Assembly (NCBI RefSeq): GCF_002849855.1
Contig: NZ_CP018617.1
Coordinates: 186,001-250,000 of the forward strand
Origin: Vibrio azureus
Lineage (GTDB): Bacteria > Pseudomonadota > Gammaproteobacteria > Enterobacterales > Vibrionaceae
Reading direction: 5' to 3'
DNA: 64,000 nucleotides
Shown piece after piece: positions 26,183 to 35,124 of this stretch. How positions within the stretch are numbered: position 1 is the stretch's first letter; every line of letters starts with the position of its first letter. Made by a program: the position numbers and the translations under genes. The notes under the pieces were generated by a model. The model was given only the letters and a program-made list of their open reading frames with translations. It was not told where the DNA came from and searched no databases.

Positions 26183-26719
26183 TTAATAAGTAGGATTAGT
26201 GCTTTTGGTAATAATTTGAGGTGTATTTGAAAGGATAGACTTTCTGAATGTACTCAAAGCTGAATCTATTATAGTTCGATTGTTTACTATCTGAGCACTA
26301 AAATTGTAATTATCTGCATTACCTGCCAGTACTAGTGACTCTCTAAATTGACCCTGCTTTATGGCTAAGCCTAAACCATGACCAATATTATATGAGTGTC
26401 TCAAATCCATTAGGTCTTGCTCTTCTCCTTTAAGGTGTGGTACCGCATCCCATAGAGTAAATACAAAATTTTTCTTGTTTTTAATGGCTTCAAATGCATT
26501 TCTATATATTGGGCAAACATTTATTAACTTATCTTTAACAAATGTTTTTTGCCAATCATTATTGGATGAAAAGTGTACTTTTAAAGTTTCAGTTTCAATC
26601 ATATAAGTTAAGTAAGTACACTTAAGATCATTATTTAACTGTGAGAATAATTGGTCTATATTTTCATCTTCGCCAAGATTTTTTGTGATTAACTTTATAT
26701 CATTAGATAGTATGCTCAT
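26183..26719 (-). CDS. LuxR-type autoinducer-binding-like domain protein lacking a DNA-binding domain
   Basis: Protein of 178 residues. Its pattern Trp56-x12-Cys69-Pro70-Ile71 ... Trp90 follows the Trp-x12-Asp-Pro-Ile ... Trp core of LuxR ligand domains; in V. fischeri LuxR the residues are W66, D79 and W94. A later NIGHGLGLAIKQGQF segment resembles the Gly-rich strand of that fold. The Asp that contacts the acyl-homoserine-lactone amide is replaced by Cys. No C-terminal HTH follows: the protein ends about 60 residues after that segment. ATG 26719 has AAGGA 7 bases upstream and overlaps the XRE stop (ATGA); an ATG at 26737 has no ribosome site. It may sense a small molecule for the XRE partner. 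The family call rests on motif reading only. Confidence 0.6.
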   Translation of the reverse strand: MSILSNDIKLITKNLGEDENIDQLFSQLNNDLKCTYLTYMIETETLKVHFSSNNDWQKTFVKDKLINVCPIYRNAFEAIKNKKNFVFTLWDAVPHLKGEEQDLMDLRHSYNIGHGLGLAIKQGQFRESLVLAGNADNYNFSAQIVNNRTIIDSALSTFRKSILSNTPQIITKSTNPTY

Positions 26720-27279
26720 ATGTTTTTCCTTATCCATATTATATCGTATACCATCGATATCTTACTTAAATCTATTTTCCTAATAGTATCATTTTCCAGG
26801 ATTATAATGAAACCCATAAACATATAACATTTTACTATATGAATCTCTTTATTAGTTAGTGATAATATTCTAATTTTCAGACTTTCTTTATTTGAAGAAG
26901 ATGGTATACCACCTAAAAAGTCCCCAACCTCGATAAACCCCTCGAATGACTTATTGGCTGATATAATAATACTTAGTGGATTTAGATCTTGGAAATATTG
27001 AGCCTCCTGTAGACATGAAAAATTCAATCCTATGTGATCCTTCTTCAAAGGAGGAGGTCCTTCACCTTCTAATAGCCATGAATAACTGACTGATATGTCA
27101 TTGTTTTTATAGAATTTAGTTAGCTTCTGTAGGTACTCAATACTGATGTTTGATTGCCCATTTTCAAAAGTAGATAAGGATGATTGCTTAATTTTACCTT
27201 TGGACATCATCTCAATTCTTCGTCTACTAAGCCCTGAGTATTTTCTCAACTCTTTTAATCTTTCTGCAATTCCGTTCAT
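26716..27279 (-). CDS. XRE-family regulator with degenerate S24-like C-terminal domain
   Basis: Protein of 187 residues. The N-terminal HTH (residues 4-75) reads like a phage-repressor type (LRKYSGLSRRRIEMM, STFENGQSNISIEYL, then SWLLEGEGPPP). The C-terminal half (SFEGFIEVGDFLGGI) resembles the S24/LexA-like fold, but the catalytic Ser-Met is not seen, so self-cleavage is unlikely. Its stop overlaps the start of the LuxR-like ligand domain, making a two-gene regulator unit. Two palindromes lie 67-109 bp upstream of its start in the divergent promoter region. No strong ribosome site precedes the ATG. Confidence 0.8.
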   Translation of the reverse strand: MNGIAERLKELRKYSGLSRRRIEMMSKGKIKQSSLSTFENGQSNISIEYLQKLTKFYKNNDISVSYSWLLEGEGPPPLKKDHIGLNFSCLQEAQYFQDLNPLSIIISANKSFEGFIEVGDFLGGIPSSSNKESLKIRILSLTNKEIHIVKCYMFMGFIIILENDTIRKIDLSKISMVYDIIWIRKNI

Positions 27280-27345
27280 GGTGAGATATAAGCATGGTTA
27301 GAATATTTATATAGTATCAACATTCATTACTTGACGTCTAGAGAA

Positions 27346-27388
27346 AACTCCGATAGAGTTTTTTATTGTTTTTGACTCCATTGGAGTT
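27346..27388. promoter_or_regulatory. Two matching 15-bp palindromes, probable operators
   Basis: AACTCCGATAGAGTT (27346-27360) and GACTCCATTGGAGTT (27374-27388) share the form RACTCC-N3-RGAGTT, with centres 28 bp apart, a little under three helical turns. They lie between the XRE gene and the divergent membrane-protein gene, the usual place for a repressor to control both. Confidence 0.7.
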
Positions 27389-27460
27389 AATTTTATGAGT
27401 GTGCCAATATAGTAATATAAATACTAATTAATTGCTTTTTCGTATATATTTTTTAATGTT

Positions 27461-27769
27461 ATGGCTATGAATAATTTAAATTTGATAATTTCATACTCTT
27501 TCTTTTCAATTGTTTGTGTTTTTAGTATTGGATTTATCAACTCAGAAGTACAATTCTTTGACCTGTTCTTTTATTTTTCTTTACTTTCATTTAGTAATTG
27601 CTTTTCTACTATTGCTGCATTTTTTATTTTTTTATTTATTGCTTTTTTCTTGTTTTATTTTAGGCATGATAAGACATTTATTTTAAGTAAGTCAGCGCGT
27701 TGGGCTTTGCTATGTGTTTTTTTGTTAGGATCATTGAGAAAACCGATACAATCATTTTTATTGATGTAA
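27461..27769 (+). CDS. Small hydrophobic membrane protein, unknown
   Basis: Protein of 102 residues (or 100 from the second ATG at 27467) with about three hydrophobic segments (around residues 8-28, 32-65 and 82-95) and Phe-rich sequence. A short basic stretch (FRHDKTFILSKSARW) separates the last two. It is divergent from the XRE regulator with two palindromes in between, so it is the likely regulated output of the islet. It could be a holin-like, toxin or signalling membrane protein, but no family is recognised. The ribosome site is weak. Confidence 0.55.
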   Translation: MAMNNLNLIISYSFFSIVCVFSIGFINSEVQFFDLFFYFSLLSFSNCFSTIAAFFIFLFIAFFLFYFRHDKTFILSKSARWALLCVFLLGSLRKPIQSFLLM

Positions 27770-27793
27770 ATTGAAAGTTGGCTCTAGTTCACG

Positions 27794-28077
27794 TATACCC
27801 AAGTGACTTCAAGATGCTTGATTCAGAGCGAGGTCACTGAATCGAATTCAAGGAAGACAACGAAGCGGAATAGCAGGCTCTTTCTTATTTTGTAAGAAAA
27901 ACGGTTGTCTGACGCAAGAAGTCGGCTCAGTGACACGCTCCCAAAGGGCGAGTGACCTTAACTCTCAGACTTTGTTAACGATTCTCAATGTAGAACGACT
28001 ATATCTTCGAATCGTTGCCGCGCCTGAGAGCTAAGGTCATCTCGCTGAATGCAGCATCTTGAGGTTACTTGGGTATA
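27794..28077. repeat. ERIC-like palindromic repeat, full-length copy 3
   Basis: A 284-bp complete copy from TATACCCAAGTGACTTC to GGTTACTTGGGTATA, in the same orientation as copy 1 and containing the spacer TTTTGTAAGAAAAACGG that copy 1 lacks. It marks the right edge of the AT-rich islet. Confidence 0.88.
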
Positions 28078-28097
28078 ATAGGCTAATAAAAACTAAG

Positions 28098-28139
28098 GGT
28101 GTCTCGCTGAAAACGGCATCTTGAGGTGATTTGGGTATA
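28098..28139. repeat. ERIC-like repeat remnant (right end)
   Basis: GGTGTCTCGCTGAAAACGGC, then ATCTTGAGGTGATTTGGGTATA, is the right terminus of a second copy immediately after the full one. Confidence 0.7.
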
Positions 28140-28173
28140 GTGGAGTCTAGGGTTTGGCGACTGCAAGGCTGAA

Positions 28174-28195
28174 AAAAGCCGTAAGCACGGCTTTC
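28174..28195 (-). terminator. Rho-independent terminator of the DUF2058 gene
   Basis: On the minus strand AAAGCCGT-GCTT-ACGGCTTT forms an 8-bp stem followed by Ts, 16 bp after the stop codon. Confidence 0.85.
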
Positions 28196-28210
28196 TTATA
28201 ACAGATTTCG

Positions 28211-28732
28211 CTACCACATCAGGTCATCTGGAACGACAAAGTCTGCGTATGGGTCATCTTCTTCAGGGATGTCAGTTTCAGGCTCTTTTTGTTCGATAAT
28301 CACAGACTCATCTCGTTGAGCGATTTTATTCGCAACGGGTCGAGGGATCACAACATAGCTTTCTTCAACGAGAGCGATAGCTAAAATTCCTCTAATTAAT
28401 TGTTCGCGAATTAGACTATCAACATATAAAGATTTAACCAATGTCCCATGAGTGAAGTTATACTTGATATCACCATCGTTTAAATCAATCTTATTATTTT
28501 CAATCAATTGATTAATTTGAGCTTGGATTTCTTTGTTTAAGCGCTCAATATTTTGTTGCTCGCTCAATTGTTTATCGCGTTCTAATTGCTGACGCTTGTT
28601 TTCTTCGACGGCCGCTTTGACTTCTCTGGCTTGAACACGTGATTTCTTAGAGCCTTTCTTTGCTTTCTTGAGTTTTTTTTCGTTAACCAAGCCTGCTTTG
28701 AGCATTTGTTCTTGGAGGGTTAGTTTTGCCAT
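28211..28732 (-). CDS. DUF2058 (YaiL-family) protein, probable nucleoid/RNA-associated
   Basis: Protein of 173 residues conserved in gammaproteobacteria. The N-terminus MAKLTLQEQMLKAGLVNEKK and the following Lys-rich coiled region (about residues 18-75) are characteristic of YaiL/DUF2058. The rest contains NDGDIKYNFTHGTLVK and IREQLIRGILAIALV, also family-typical, and an acidic tail. Basic N-terminus and family annotation suggest nucleic-acid association; the function is unproven. Confidence 0.88.
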   Translation of the reverse strand: MAKLTLQEQMLKAGLVNEKKLKKAKKGSKKSRVQAREVKAAVEENKRQQLERDKQLSEQQNIERLNKEIQAQINQLIENNKIDLNDGDIKYNFTHGTLVKSLYVDSLIREQLIRGILAIALVEESYVVIPRPVANKIAQRDESVIIEQKEPETDIPEEDDPYADFVVPDDLMW

Positions 28733-28826
28733 GATGTATCCAATTCGTACGCAGTTTTATGCATTCTAACCACTGTTCGCCCGCAAGAAAAGAGGCAGAG
28801 ATTGAAATCCGTTCAACAGGTGATGT

Positions 28827-29819
28827 TTAAGTTAAGTATTCGAAACCGTGATGAGCAAGGGATTCTGCCATTATCTCACTGACGCTTCGGCTGATATCAT
28901 GACGGAGTAACTCAGACTTCACCTTATTTTGCAGGAGTAGTGTAGTAATATGTTCGATTTCATACTCAAATCCGCCACCTTGAGCAGGAGTAGATAGGTT
29001 AATGTGTTCTTCCTTAAATCGAATATCAATATTGCGCGGGTTCCACCATTTATCATGGATAATGATTTCAAGATCTGGGCCTTTGAGGATTGCTTCACGC
29101 TTAAGATCACGGGTTATTGATGCGTTAATCTGGCCTTTCATTATGCCATCAAACTCAAAGCGTACGTTTTCGTCAACCTGACTTTGAGGATTATCCTTGG
29201 TGTAGAACGCGGTAGGGAAGGGGATTGGTTGTTGCATCCACTGACACAGGTCAGCAAACAACCACAGGCCATAAACACCTACATCTAAAGTTGCTCCACC
29301 GCTTAAGTTTGGATCAAAAAGGTGCCAGTTTTGGTCGTACGCGTGCCAATTACCAAAAGAAGCTTCAATGGAGTTGATGATCATTTCTTTTTGTTTGATA
29401 TGTTGCTTCATGGCTTGATAAGCAGGGAAGGTGACCGTTTTCATAGCTTCGGCAAGGAGTAAGCCTTTTTGTCGAGCGAGCTGTGACATTTCATCCCAAT
29501 CTTTTACGTTAGTAAACGCGGGCTTTTCAACCAGAACATGTTTACCGTGGTTCAAAAATAATGACACTAAAGGTTTATGAAATGGATGAATGGTCGCGAT
29601 GTACACCACATCGATGTTGGTATCTTTGGCCATCGCCTCGTAAGATGAGAAGTAGCGCTGGCAATGATAATGTTGAGAAAACTGACTGGCTCGATCTTCG
29701 TCTCTAGCTGCTACAGCGTAGAGTTCTGCATTTGGGATATATTGCGTTAAATCTTTTGCAAATCTGTGTGCAATATTACCCAGCCCAGCAATGCCCCAAC
29801 GGATGATCGATTTTGTCAT
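28827..29819 (-). CDS. Gfo/Idh/MocA-family NAD(P)-dependent oxidoreductase
   Basis: Sugar-type dehydrogenase of 330 residues. The N-terminal Rossmann fold has WGIAGLGNIAHRF, then VYIATIHPFH and the family signature GKHVLVEKPAFTN, including the EKP Lys; the C-terminal alpha/beta domain has GGATLDVGVYGL. Closest in style to dihydrodiol dehydrogenase-like members. The start at 29819 follows TAGGAATAACC; the longer frame into the repeat upstream is rejected. It stands alone, so the substrate cannot be inferred. Confidence 0.9.
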   Translation of the reverse strand: MTKSIIRWGIAGLGNIAHRFAKDLTQYIPNAELYAVAARDEDRASQFSQHYHCQRYFSSYEAMAKDTNIDVVYIATIHPFHKPLVSLFLNHGKHVLVEKPAFTNVKDWDEMSQLARQKGLLLAEAMKTVTFPAYQAMKQHIKQKEMIINSIEASFGNWHAYDQNWHLFDPNLSGGATLDVGVYGLWLFADLCQWMQQPIPFPTAFYTKDNPQSQVDENVRFEFDGIMKGQINASITRDLKREAILKGPDLEIIIHDKWWNPRNIDIRFKEEHINLSTPAQGGGFEYEIEHITTLLLQNKVKSELLRHDISRSVSEIMAESLAHHGFEYLT

Positions 29820-29845
29820 GGTTATTCCTATTAATTGGGTATAGA

Positions 29846-30130
29846 TATACCCAAGTAACCTCAAGATACTGTGTTCAGCGAGATGACCTTAACTCTCAGG
29901 CGCGGCAACGATTCGAAGATATAGTCGTTCTACCTTGAGAATCGTTAACAAAGTCTGAGAGTTAAGGTCGCTCGCCCTTTGGGAGCGTGTCACTGAGCCG
30001 ACTTCTTGCGTCAGACAACCGTTCTTCTTACAAAAATAAGAAAGAGCCTGCTATTCCCCTTCGTTGTCTTCCTTGAATTCGACTCAGTGACCTCGCTCTG
30101 AATCAAGCATCTTGAAGTCACTTGGGTATA
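29846..30130. repeat. ERIC-like palindromic repeat, full-length copy 4
   Basis: A 285-bp complete copy in the opposite orientation to copies 1 and 3 (TATACCCAAGTAACCTC ... GAAGTCACTTGGGTATA). Just before it a bare right end (TTAATTGGGTATA) suggests an earlier copy at the same place. It lies directly upstream of the Gfo/Idh gene, so that gene's transcript may begin in or beyond the repeat. Confidence 0.88.
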
Positions 30131-30192
30131 TAAAGTAAATTTCAACTGATTATACCTAAATAGCTTGTGGTATCTAAATGATTTAAATAAAA

Positions 30193-30220
30193 AAGTCCGA
30201 GAGATTAAGTTCTCGGACTT
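30193..30220 (-). terminator. Rho-independent terminator of the secreted protease gene
   Basis: A 10-bp perfect stem, AAGTCCGAGA / TCTCGGACTT, with an 8-base loop is followed on the minus strand by a T-run, 30 bp after the stop codon. Confidence 0.88.
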
Positions 30221-30249
30221 TTAATTAAACTGCTCCTAATCGAAGGAGA

Positions 30250-33200
30250 TTATCGGTAGTTATAAGTGCCAAACTTACTTGAAAAATACCAGCGTCTTCC
30301 ATTTGACCAATGCACTTCAGGTGTTTGAGTACAAGCGTGTTCTCCCTCTTTGAAGCCGACACCGTAAAATCCGTTGGCATTAATAGAGCAAAGTATCATT
30401 CCATCCTCAGTAAGCACTTGTTCTCCTGTTTTGGATGGCTGATGAAGTGACAGCCAATCGAACTGATTGATTTCCGAGGTCGGATAGATCATAGAGCCAT
30501 CACTGAGGTGGTAGCTGATTTCAGAGCCAAACGAGCATTGATAATGATTAGGTGAAACTTCATCAACGAACCCATACAAGGTTTTAAGGTTACCTTCGAT
30601 AGTTTGTGTGAAGCGACAGACAGGGACCTGATTTCCGTCTTTTTTCAGTTTAGCAATCGATATTTTCTCATGATTACTTAATTGTTGATATTGGAAACTT
30701 TCGTTGTGAGTAAACCAGCCTTGCGGCATCGTTGAGTTACTCATATACCACTTGTCAAAACGATTAGAGTCGCTGTCACTTCGGTGTTCCCTTTTACCAG
30801 TTGCTGCAAAGTGGCGATATTGCGCATTCTCATCTTTGTAGAACCCATTAAGGTCCTCATCGCTTGATAAATAAGGAATATCCCCCTTACGAATCAAGTA
30901 CATGCCTAATTCTGTCATCAGAGGTTGGAAACCAAAAGCGCTGGAAGCAAACCCACTACCATCTATATAGAGCTGAGTGCCATCAAAACCGTGACCAAAT
31001 TCATGAGCCAACACACCGTAGTATCCATAATAGTGTTGGTAGTAAAATGTTTCACTCACACCTGTAAACCCAACGTTGCCATATCCTAAGACCTGTTTTA
31101 CAGCACCAATTCTTAAATAATCACGATTCATCATACCGTTATAGTAGTATTCATAGTCTTCAGGTTTAAAATATCCGCCAGGACCCTCGACACGGCCTGC
31201 ATTACCGAACATCTCTTCACCGTTACCGAACATTTCACTAAAATTAAACCAGAATAACTTAAACTCTTCTGATGAAGCCATATAAGCAAAGTTAGTGAGC
31301 ATGATCAGAGCTTCACGAGCATGTAATGGACTCATTTTTAGCCAGTTATTACCTTCACCTCCGGTAAAATCTACGGTTTGAATACTCCAGCGTGGTTTAA
31401 TTTTTTGAAGTTTTTGTACAAACTTATCTGTTTTAGAACTGAATGAGGTTTTAAGGAGTTGATTAAAATTATCTTCACCCATCATGATATGAGTGATATC
31501 GAAAACGCCATCCCCATTTTTACTGTTATAAAGGCCTATGTTACCAAAAGCAGTCACGGGTAAAGTGATCCTGGTAAAAGGAGGAATTTGATCAATATTA
31601 CCGAGGACAAACCATTTATTTATGCCGTTAATCCTTGCTTCAAGGTCCACATTGGTGACGGTTTTCGCGTTGTAATTGGTGATTTGAACGGTATTATTAT
31701 CAACAAAAGTCGTATGCACGAGTTCATTGACTCTCGCGGAGCGAAGGCTTGGATTAGTGATTAAATCAAAAGACTCGTTGTTGGTGAACACTTCCTGAAT
31801 GGCACTTGGCATGATTTGCTCAAAGGTAATAGGACTGTTGCTAACCTGCTCGCCTGCATTAAACTTCACCGAACCATCGATAATGTATTCATTGATATCA
31901 ATTTGATCAGAGGAAACCGTTACCAGCTCATTATTGTCAAAATGGATATCCTGATACTGGATAAATTGGTGATTATTTAGATCATGAGTACTGCCTTCCG
32001 GCGCGACAAATTCAAAGTTATTTTCAATAAAAGTTGGAATATGGTGCCACTCTAGGCGATTCTTGATGCTAACGATTAAATAGTCACCAGAACGATCAAT
32101 TTTATTTGCTGCCTTTGTTACCGTTTTTTCAGGTTGTAATGTCTCACCGGCTTTAATTTTACGAATATCATAAATAACGTAATTATTATTAGAGGTATTA
32201 ACAAGTAAATAATTGCCTAAAATATGCATCTGTACTAGGCGATGGCTGTATTGCCCGGTACCAAAAGCAAGCGAAGCAAAACGGTTCATATGATTAGAGT
32301 TCTCTGGTGTTATTTCCGAGCGCTGTATTACGGCGATATTTTCTCTAGCATCGGAAACAAAAAGATAGTCACTGTTACCCACGATAGACTGAGGACGGAA
32401 TAATCCACTGCCAGTCGTAGTGTCGATGCCTATTTGCATAACATGCTGATGGTTGTTATCGAGATCAAGTACGTCAACTCGGTTAGCCTCCCACGAAACA
32501 ATAAACAGAAGGTTATCTTCGATGTAAAGTTCATTTAATTGGCGAAAGTTATGTGTTTGCCCATCTGAAGTCGTAATAGCATCTAAGCGTACAACTTTTT
32601 GATGGGTGTTAATATCGTAGACATCGATATAGTTATATTCATTTGGAACGGAACGAGTGACATAAATGCGATCTTGATAGCGTTCTACGGCAGTTGCACG
32701 GAAACTTTCTTGATCGAGTTGCCCTGGAGTAAGCGTGGTTGGGTTACCAAAATAGCGTACAGTAGTATCAAATGAGTTCACTGAACAACTGGAGGTCTCG
32801 ATGACCACATCAACGACTTCACCATTTTGTATGCTACCTTCTGGGAAGTACTCAATCAGACAGCCGTCACCATAGTTATAGTTCCCGAAGTATTTGTTAA
32901 CAAATACGGCACCGCCTTGGTAGAGACTCAATTCCCAATCTGCGCTAAAAAATGGGAATAGAGCTTTTATCGCAGAGGTATCATTGAAAGAGTGGAAAGG
33001 GATGATAGGATTATTTTTATTATTCAGTTCATATTGAATGCCACTGAATTCAATGTAGCGCTCACCATCCTGAATAATAACGTTGTCTTCATCTTCTGCC
33101 AGAGCTCTTACTTCTTCCAATCGCTGGTTAACCTGTGAGAACATCGATTGATATTGCTGTTGGAAGTAATCTTGTTCAGAGTTGAGTATTTGAGTTGAAT

Positions 33201-33288
33201 TTGCTTGGTGTGAGTGAGCCAGAGAGGGTAAAGCTAGAGGAGATAGGGTGGCGCCAATCACTGCTGCGATGAGATTCCTTTTTAACAC
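30250..33288 (-). CDS. Large secreted zinc metalloprotease-like protein
   Basis: Secreted protein of about 1012 residues. A signal peptide follows the start (LKRNLIAAVIGATLSPLALP, then SLAHS). Residues about 150-480 contain repeated short segments (RIYVTRSVPNEYNYIDVYDI, LLFIVSWEANRVDVLDLDN) that look like a beta-propeller. The zinc motif HEFGH is at residues 762-766, with a candidate third ligand Glu793 in MTELG. The C-terminus has several cysteines and GWFTHNESFQYQ-like repeats. GTG 33288 is favoured because AAGGA lies 8 bases before it and the signal peptide then starts cleanly; an ATG at 33321 is the alternative. The peptidase family is not recognised; it may be a secreted virulence or nutrient protease. 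Confidence 0.8.
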   Translation of the reverse strand: MLKRNLIAAVIGATLSPLALPSLAHSHQANSTQILNSEQDYFQQQYQSMFSQVNQRLEEVRALAEDEDNVIIQDGERYIEFSGIQYELNNKNNPIIPFHSFNDTSAIKALFPFFSADWELSLYQGGAVFVNKYFGNYNYGDGCLIEYFPEGSIQNGEVVDVVIETSSCSVNSFDTTVRYFGNPTTLTPGQLDQESFRATAVERYQDRIYVTRSVPNEYNYIDVYDINTHQKVVRLDAITTSDGQTHNFRQLNELYIEDNLLFIVSWEANRVDVLDLDNNHQHVMQIGIDTTTGSGLFRPQSIVGNSDYLFVSDARENIAVIQRSEITPENSNHMNRFASLAFGTGQYSHRLVQMHILGNYLLVNTSNNNYVIYDIRKIKAGETLQPEKTVTKAANKIDRSGDYLIVSIKNRLEWHHIPTFIENNFEFVAPEGSTHDLNNHQFIQYQDIHFDNNELVTVSSDQIDINEYIIDGSVKFNAGEQVSNSPITFEQIMPSAIQEVFTNNESFDLITNPSLRSARVNELVHTTFVDNNTVQITNYNAKTVTNVDLEARINGINKWFVLGNIDQIPPFTRITLPVTAFGNIGLYNSKNGDGVFDITHIMMGEDNFNQLLKTSFSSKTDKFVQKLQKIKPRWSIQTVDFTGGEGNNWLKMSPLHAREALIMLTNFAYMASSEEFKLFWFNFSEMFGNGEEMFGNAGRVEGPGGYFKPEDYEYYYNGMMNRDYLRIGAVKQVLGYGNVGFTGVSETFYYQHYYGYYGVLAHEFGHGFDGTQLYIDGSGFASSAFGFQPLMTELGMYLIRKGDIPYLSSDEDLNGFYKDENAQYRHFAATGKREHRSDSDSNRFDKWYMSNSTMPQGWFTHNESFQYQQLSNHEKISIAKLKKDGNQVPVCRFTQTIEGNLKTLYGFVDEVSPNHYQCSFGSEISYHLSDGSMIYPTSEINQFDWLSLHQPSKTGEQVLTEDGMILCSINANGFYGVGFKEGEHACTQTPEVHWSNGRRWYFSSKFGTYNYR

Positions 33289-33482
33289 GGTCTTGTCCTT
33301 AAGTAATAGAAAGCTTCCCATCTTATACTTGACTCAGTACCTGCTTTAAAACGAAAAATTTTTATGCTGAAGATTGATTTCTTTTGTTAAAAAAATAAAC
33401 CATCGCCCCGAATGACTATGAGGCCTATACCCATATATGGGTATAGGCGCGATGGTTGAGTTTTCAGATGTGTTGAGAATGT

Positions 33483-34916
33483 TTAACTGAGATGACTTGG
33501 ACGTGGCTTACGGCGCGGCTTTGATGGTGATGACTTTGCAGAAGCTTTACCTGTTGAACCATTTGGCTTTTTGACTTTATCGCCCTGTTTTTGCTTAGCT
33601 GTGTTGGGTGAGTTTTTTGACTCTCCGTTGAAGCGTCGTTTGGGCTTGTTTTTTTCAGCCTGTTTCTTTGCTGTAGCTGCTTGCGGCTCATTGCCTTCAG
33701 CTTGCGGTGCTTTTGGCTTTTTCGGTTTCTTTGGCTTTTTCGGCTTGATAGGACGAGTATCCAATTTCGACTCAGGAACTGGATTGGTTGGAGCATAACC
33801 GTCTAATGCTTTTCTTGGCAATAATTGTTGAATCAAACGCTCAATTGCGAAAAGCTCAGGAGCCTCAAGAGCACAGACTAAAGAAATGGCTTGGCCGACT
33901 TCTCCAGCACGACCTGTACGACCAATACGGTGAACATAGTCTTCTGCGACTTTCGGTAACTCGAAGTTAACGACTTGTGGTAATTGTGGAATATCGATAC
34001 CACGTGCTGCGATATCGGTTGCGACTAAAACGCGGACTTCACCCGATTTAAAATCAGCGAGAGCTTTGGTACGAGCGCCTTGACTCTTATTACCATGAAT
34101 GGCTGCGGCGGTGATATTTTTTTCAATAAGGAATTTAGCCAAACGGTTTGCGCCGTGTTTGGTACGCATAAAAACGAGAACTTGCTTCCAGTCACCATCT
34201 TGGATCAGCTTGACCAACATGGGGCCTTTTTTCTTCACATCCGCAGGATAGATGCATTGCTCAACCGTTCGTGCGGTTGAGTTAGCAGGGTTAACCGAAA
34301 TTTCAACTGGGTTATTGACTAAACCTTTGGCCAGATCTCGGATTTCATTGGAAAACGTGGCTGAAAAGAGTAGGTTTTGTCGCTTCTTAGGCAATAAATC
34401 TAAAATTTTACGAATGTCTCTGATAAAGCCCATATCGAGCATGCGATCGGCTTCATCTAAAACAAGCACTTCGAGCTGGTCAAACTTGACTGCATTTTGA
34501 TTATACAGATCCATCAAGCGGCCTGGTGTTGCTACTAGAACATCGGCGCCTTTACGAAGACGTTGCATCTGAGGGTTAATTTTAACACCACCAAAGACAA
34601 CAGCACTGCTCAAAGGCAAATGACGACTGTACATGAAGACATTTTCTTGTACTTGTGCTGCCAGTTCACGGGTTGGTGTTAAGATTAATGCACGAATATG
34701 GTTACTGCGTACGCGAGGTCCGTTGGATAAACGCTCAAGAATAGGTAACGTAAACCCCGCCGTTTTACCTGTACCGGTCTGTGCTGCCGCCATCACATCT
34801 TTCCCTTGTAAAATAGCAGGGATGGCTTGCGCTTGAATAGGAGAAGGTGTGTCGTATCCTTTTTCCTGTATCGCGTTAAGGATTGGCGTAGATAGACCTA
34901 ACGAGGTAAAACCCAT
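33483..34916 (-). CDS. rhlE: DEAD-box ATP-dependent RNA helicase, RhlE type
   Basis: RNA helicase of 477 residues. All core motifs are present in order: Q motif ([14 protein letters not shown]), [59 protein letters not shown] and [10 protein letters not shown]. The C-terminal 100 residues are a Lys/Pro-rich basic tail with [12 protein letters not shown] repeats for RNA binding. ATG 34916 is used; a TTG five codons earlier is possible. RhlE acts in ribosome assembly and RNA turnover. It is monocistronic here. Confidence 0.92.
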   Translation of the reverse strand: MGFTSLGLSTPILNAIQEKGYDTPSPIQAQAIPAILQGKDVMAAAQTGTGKTAGFTLPILERLSNGPRVRSNHIRALILTPTRELAAQVQENVFMYSRHLPLSSAVVFGGVKINPQMQRLRKGADVLVATPGRLMDLYNQNAVKFDQLEVLVLDEADRMLDMGFIRDIRKILDLLPKKRQNLLFSATFSNEIRDLAKGLVNNPVEISVNPANSTARTVEQCIYPADVKKKGPMLVKLIQDGDWKQVLVFMRTKHGANRLAKFLIEKNITAAAIHGNKSQGARTKALADFKSGEVRVLVATDIAARGIDIPQLPQVVNFELPKVAEDYVHRIGRTGRAGEVGQAISLVCALEAPELFAIERLIQQLLPRKALDGYAPTNPVPESKLDTRPIKPKKPKKPKKPKAPQAEGNEPQAATAKKQAEKNKPKRRFNGESKNSPNTAKQKQGDKVKKPNGSTGKASAKSSPSKPRRKPRPSHLS

Positions 34917-35124
34917 ATTTATGATTCTCAATTGTCGAATTATATTGGGCTTCGAGGATGTACTCGAAGCGAAAAGTGCGCCATTCTGAAGCTTTTATGC
35001 TCAGGCTTCAACTATTTCTAGCATAGATAAAAAAGTTTGATGGTGTCGACTCAGCGATTTTGTTGTTCTGGAAGGTTATGCCGCAATAAAATCCGCGCTT
35101 TGGTGCTTTTAGAGGTGCAGTATA

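Noticed and set aside
26720..26737. Upstream ATG at 26737 as start of the ligand-domain protein
   Set aside because: It lacks a ribosome site, whereas ATG 26719 has AAGGA at good spacing and an ATGA overlap with the upstream stop.
26716..27279. Prophage CI repressor
   Set aside because: The HTH is phage-like, but no phage structural, replication or integrase genes are nearby and the S24 catalytic residues are not seen.
24656..27795. Genomic island integrated at tRNA-Pro
   Set aside because: The AT-rich islet lies on the 5' side of the tRNA, and I found no integrase gene or repeated tRNA 3' end, so tRNA-directed integration is not supported.
33464..33796. 110-codon minus-strand frame at the end of rhlE
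   Set aside because: It overlaps the Lys-rich tail of rhlE in another frame; the low-complexity coding sequence creates it.
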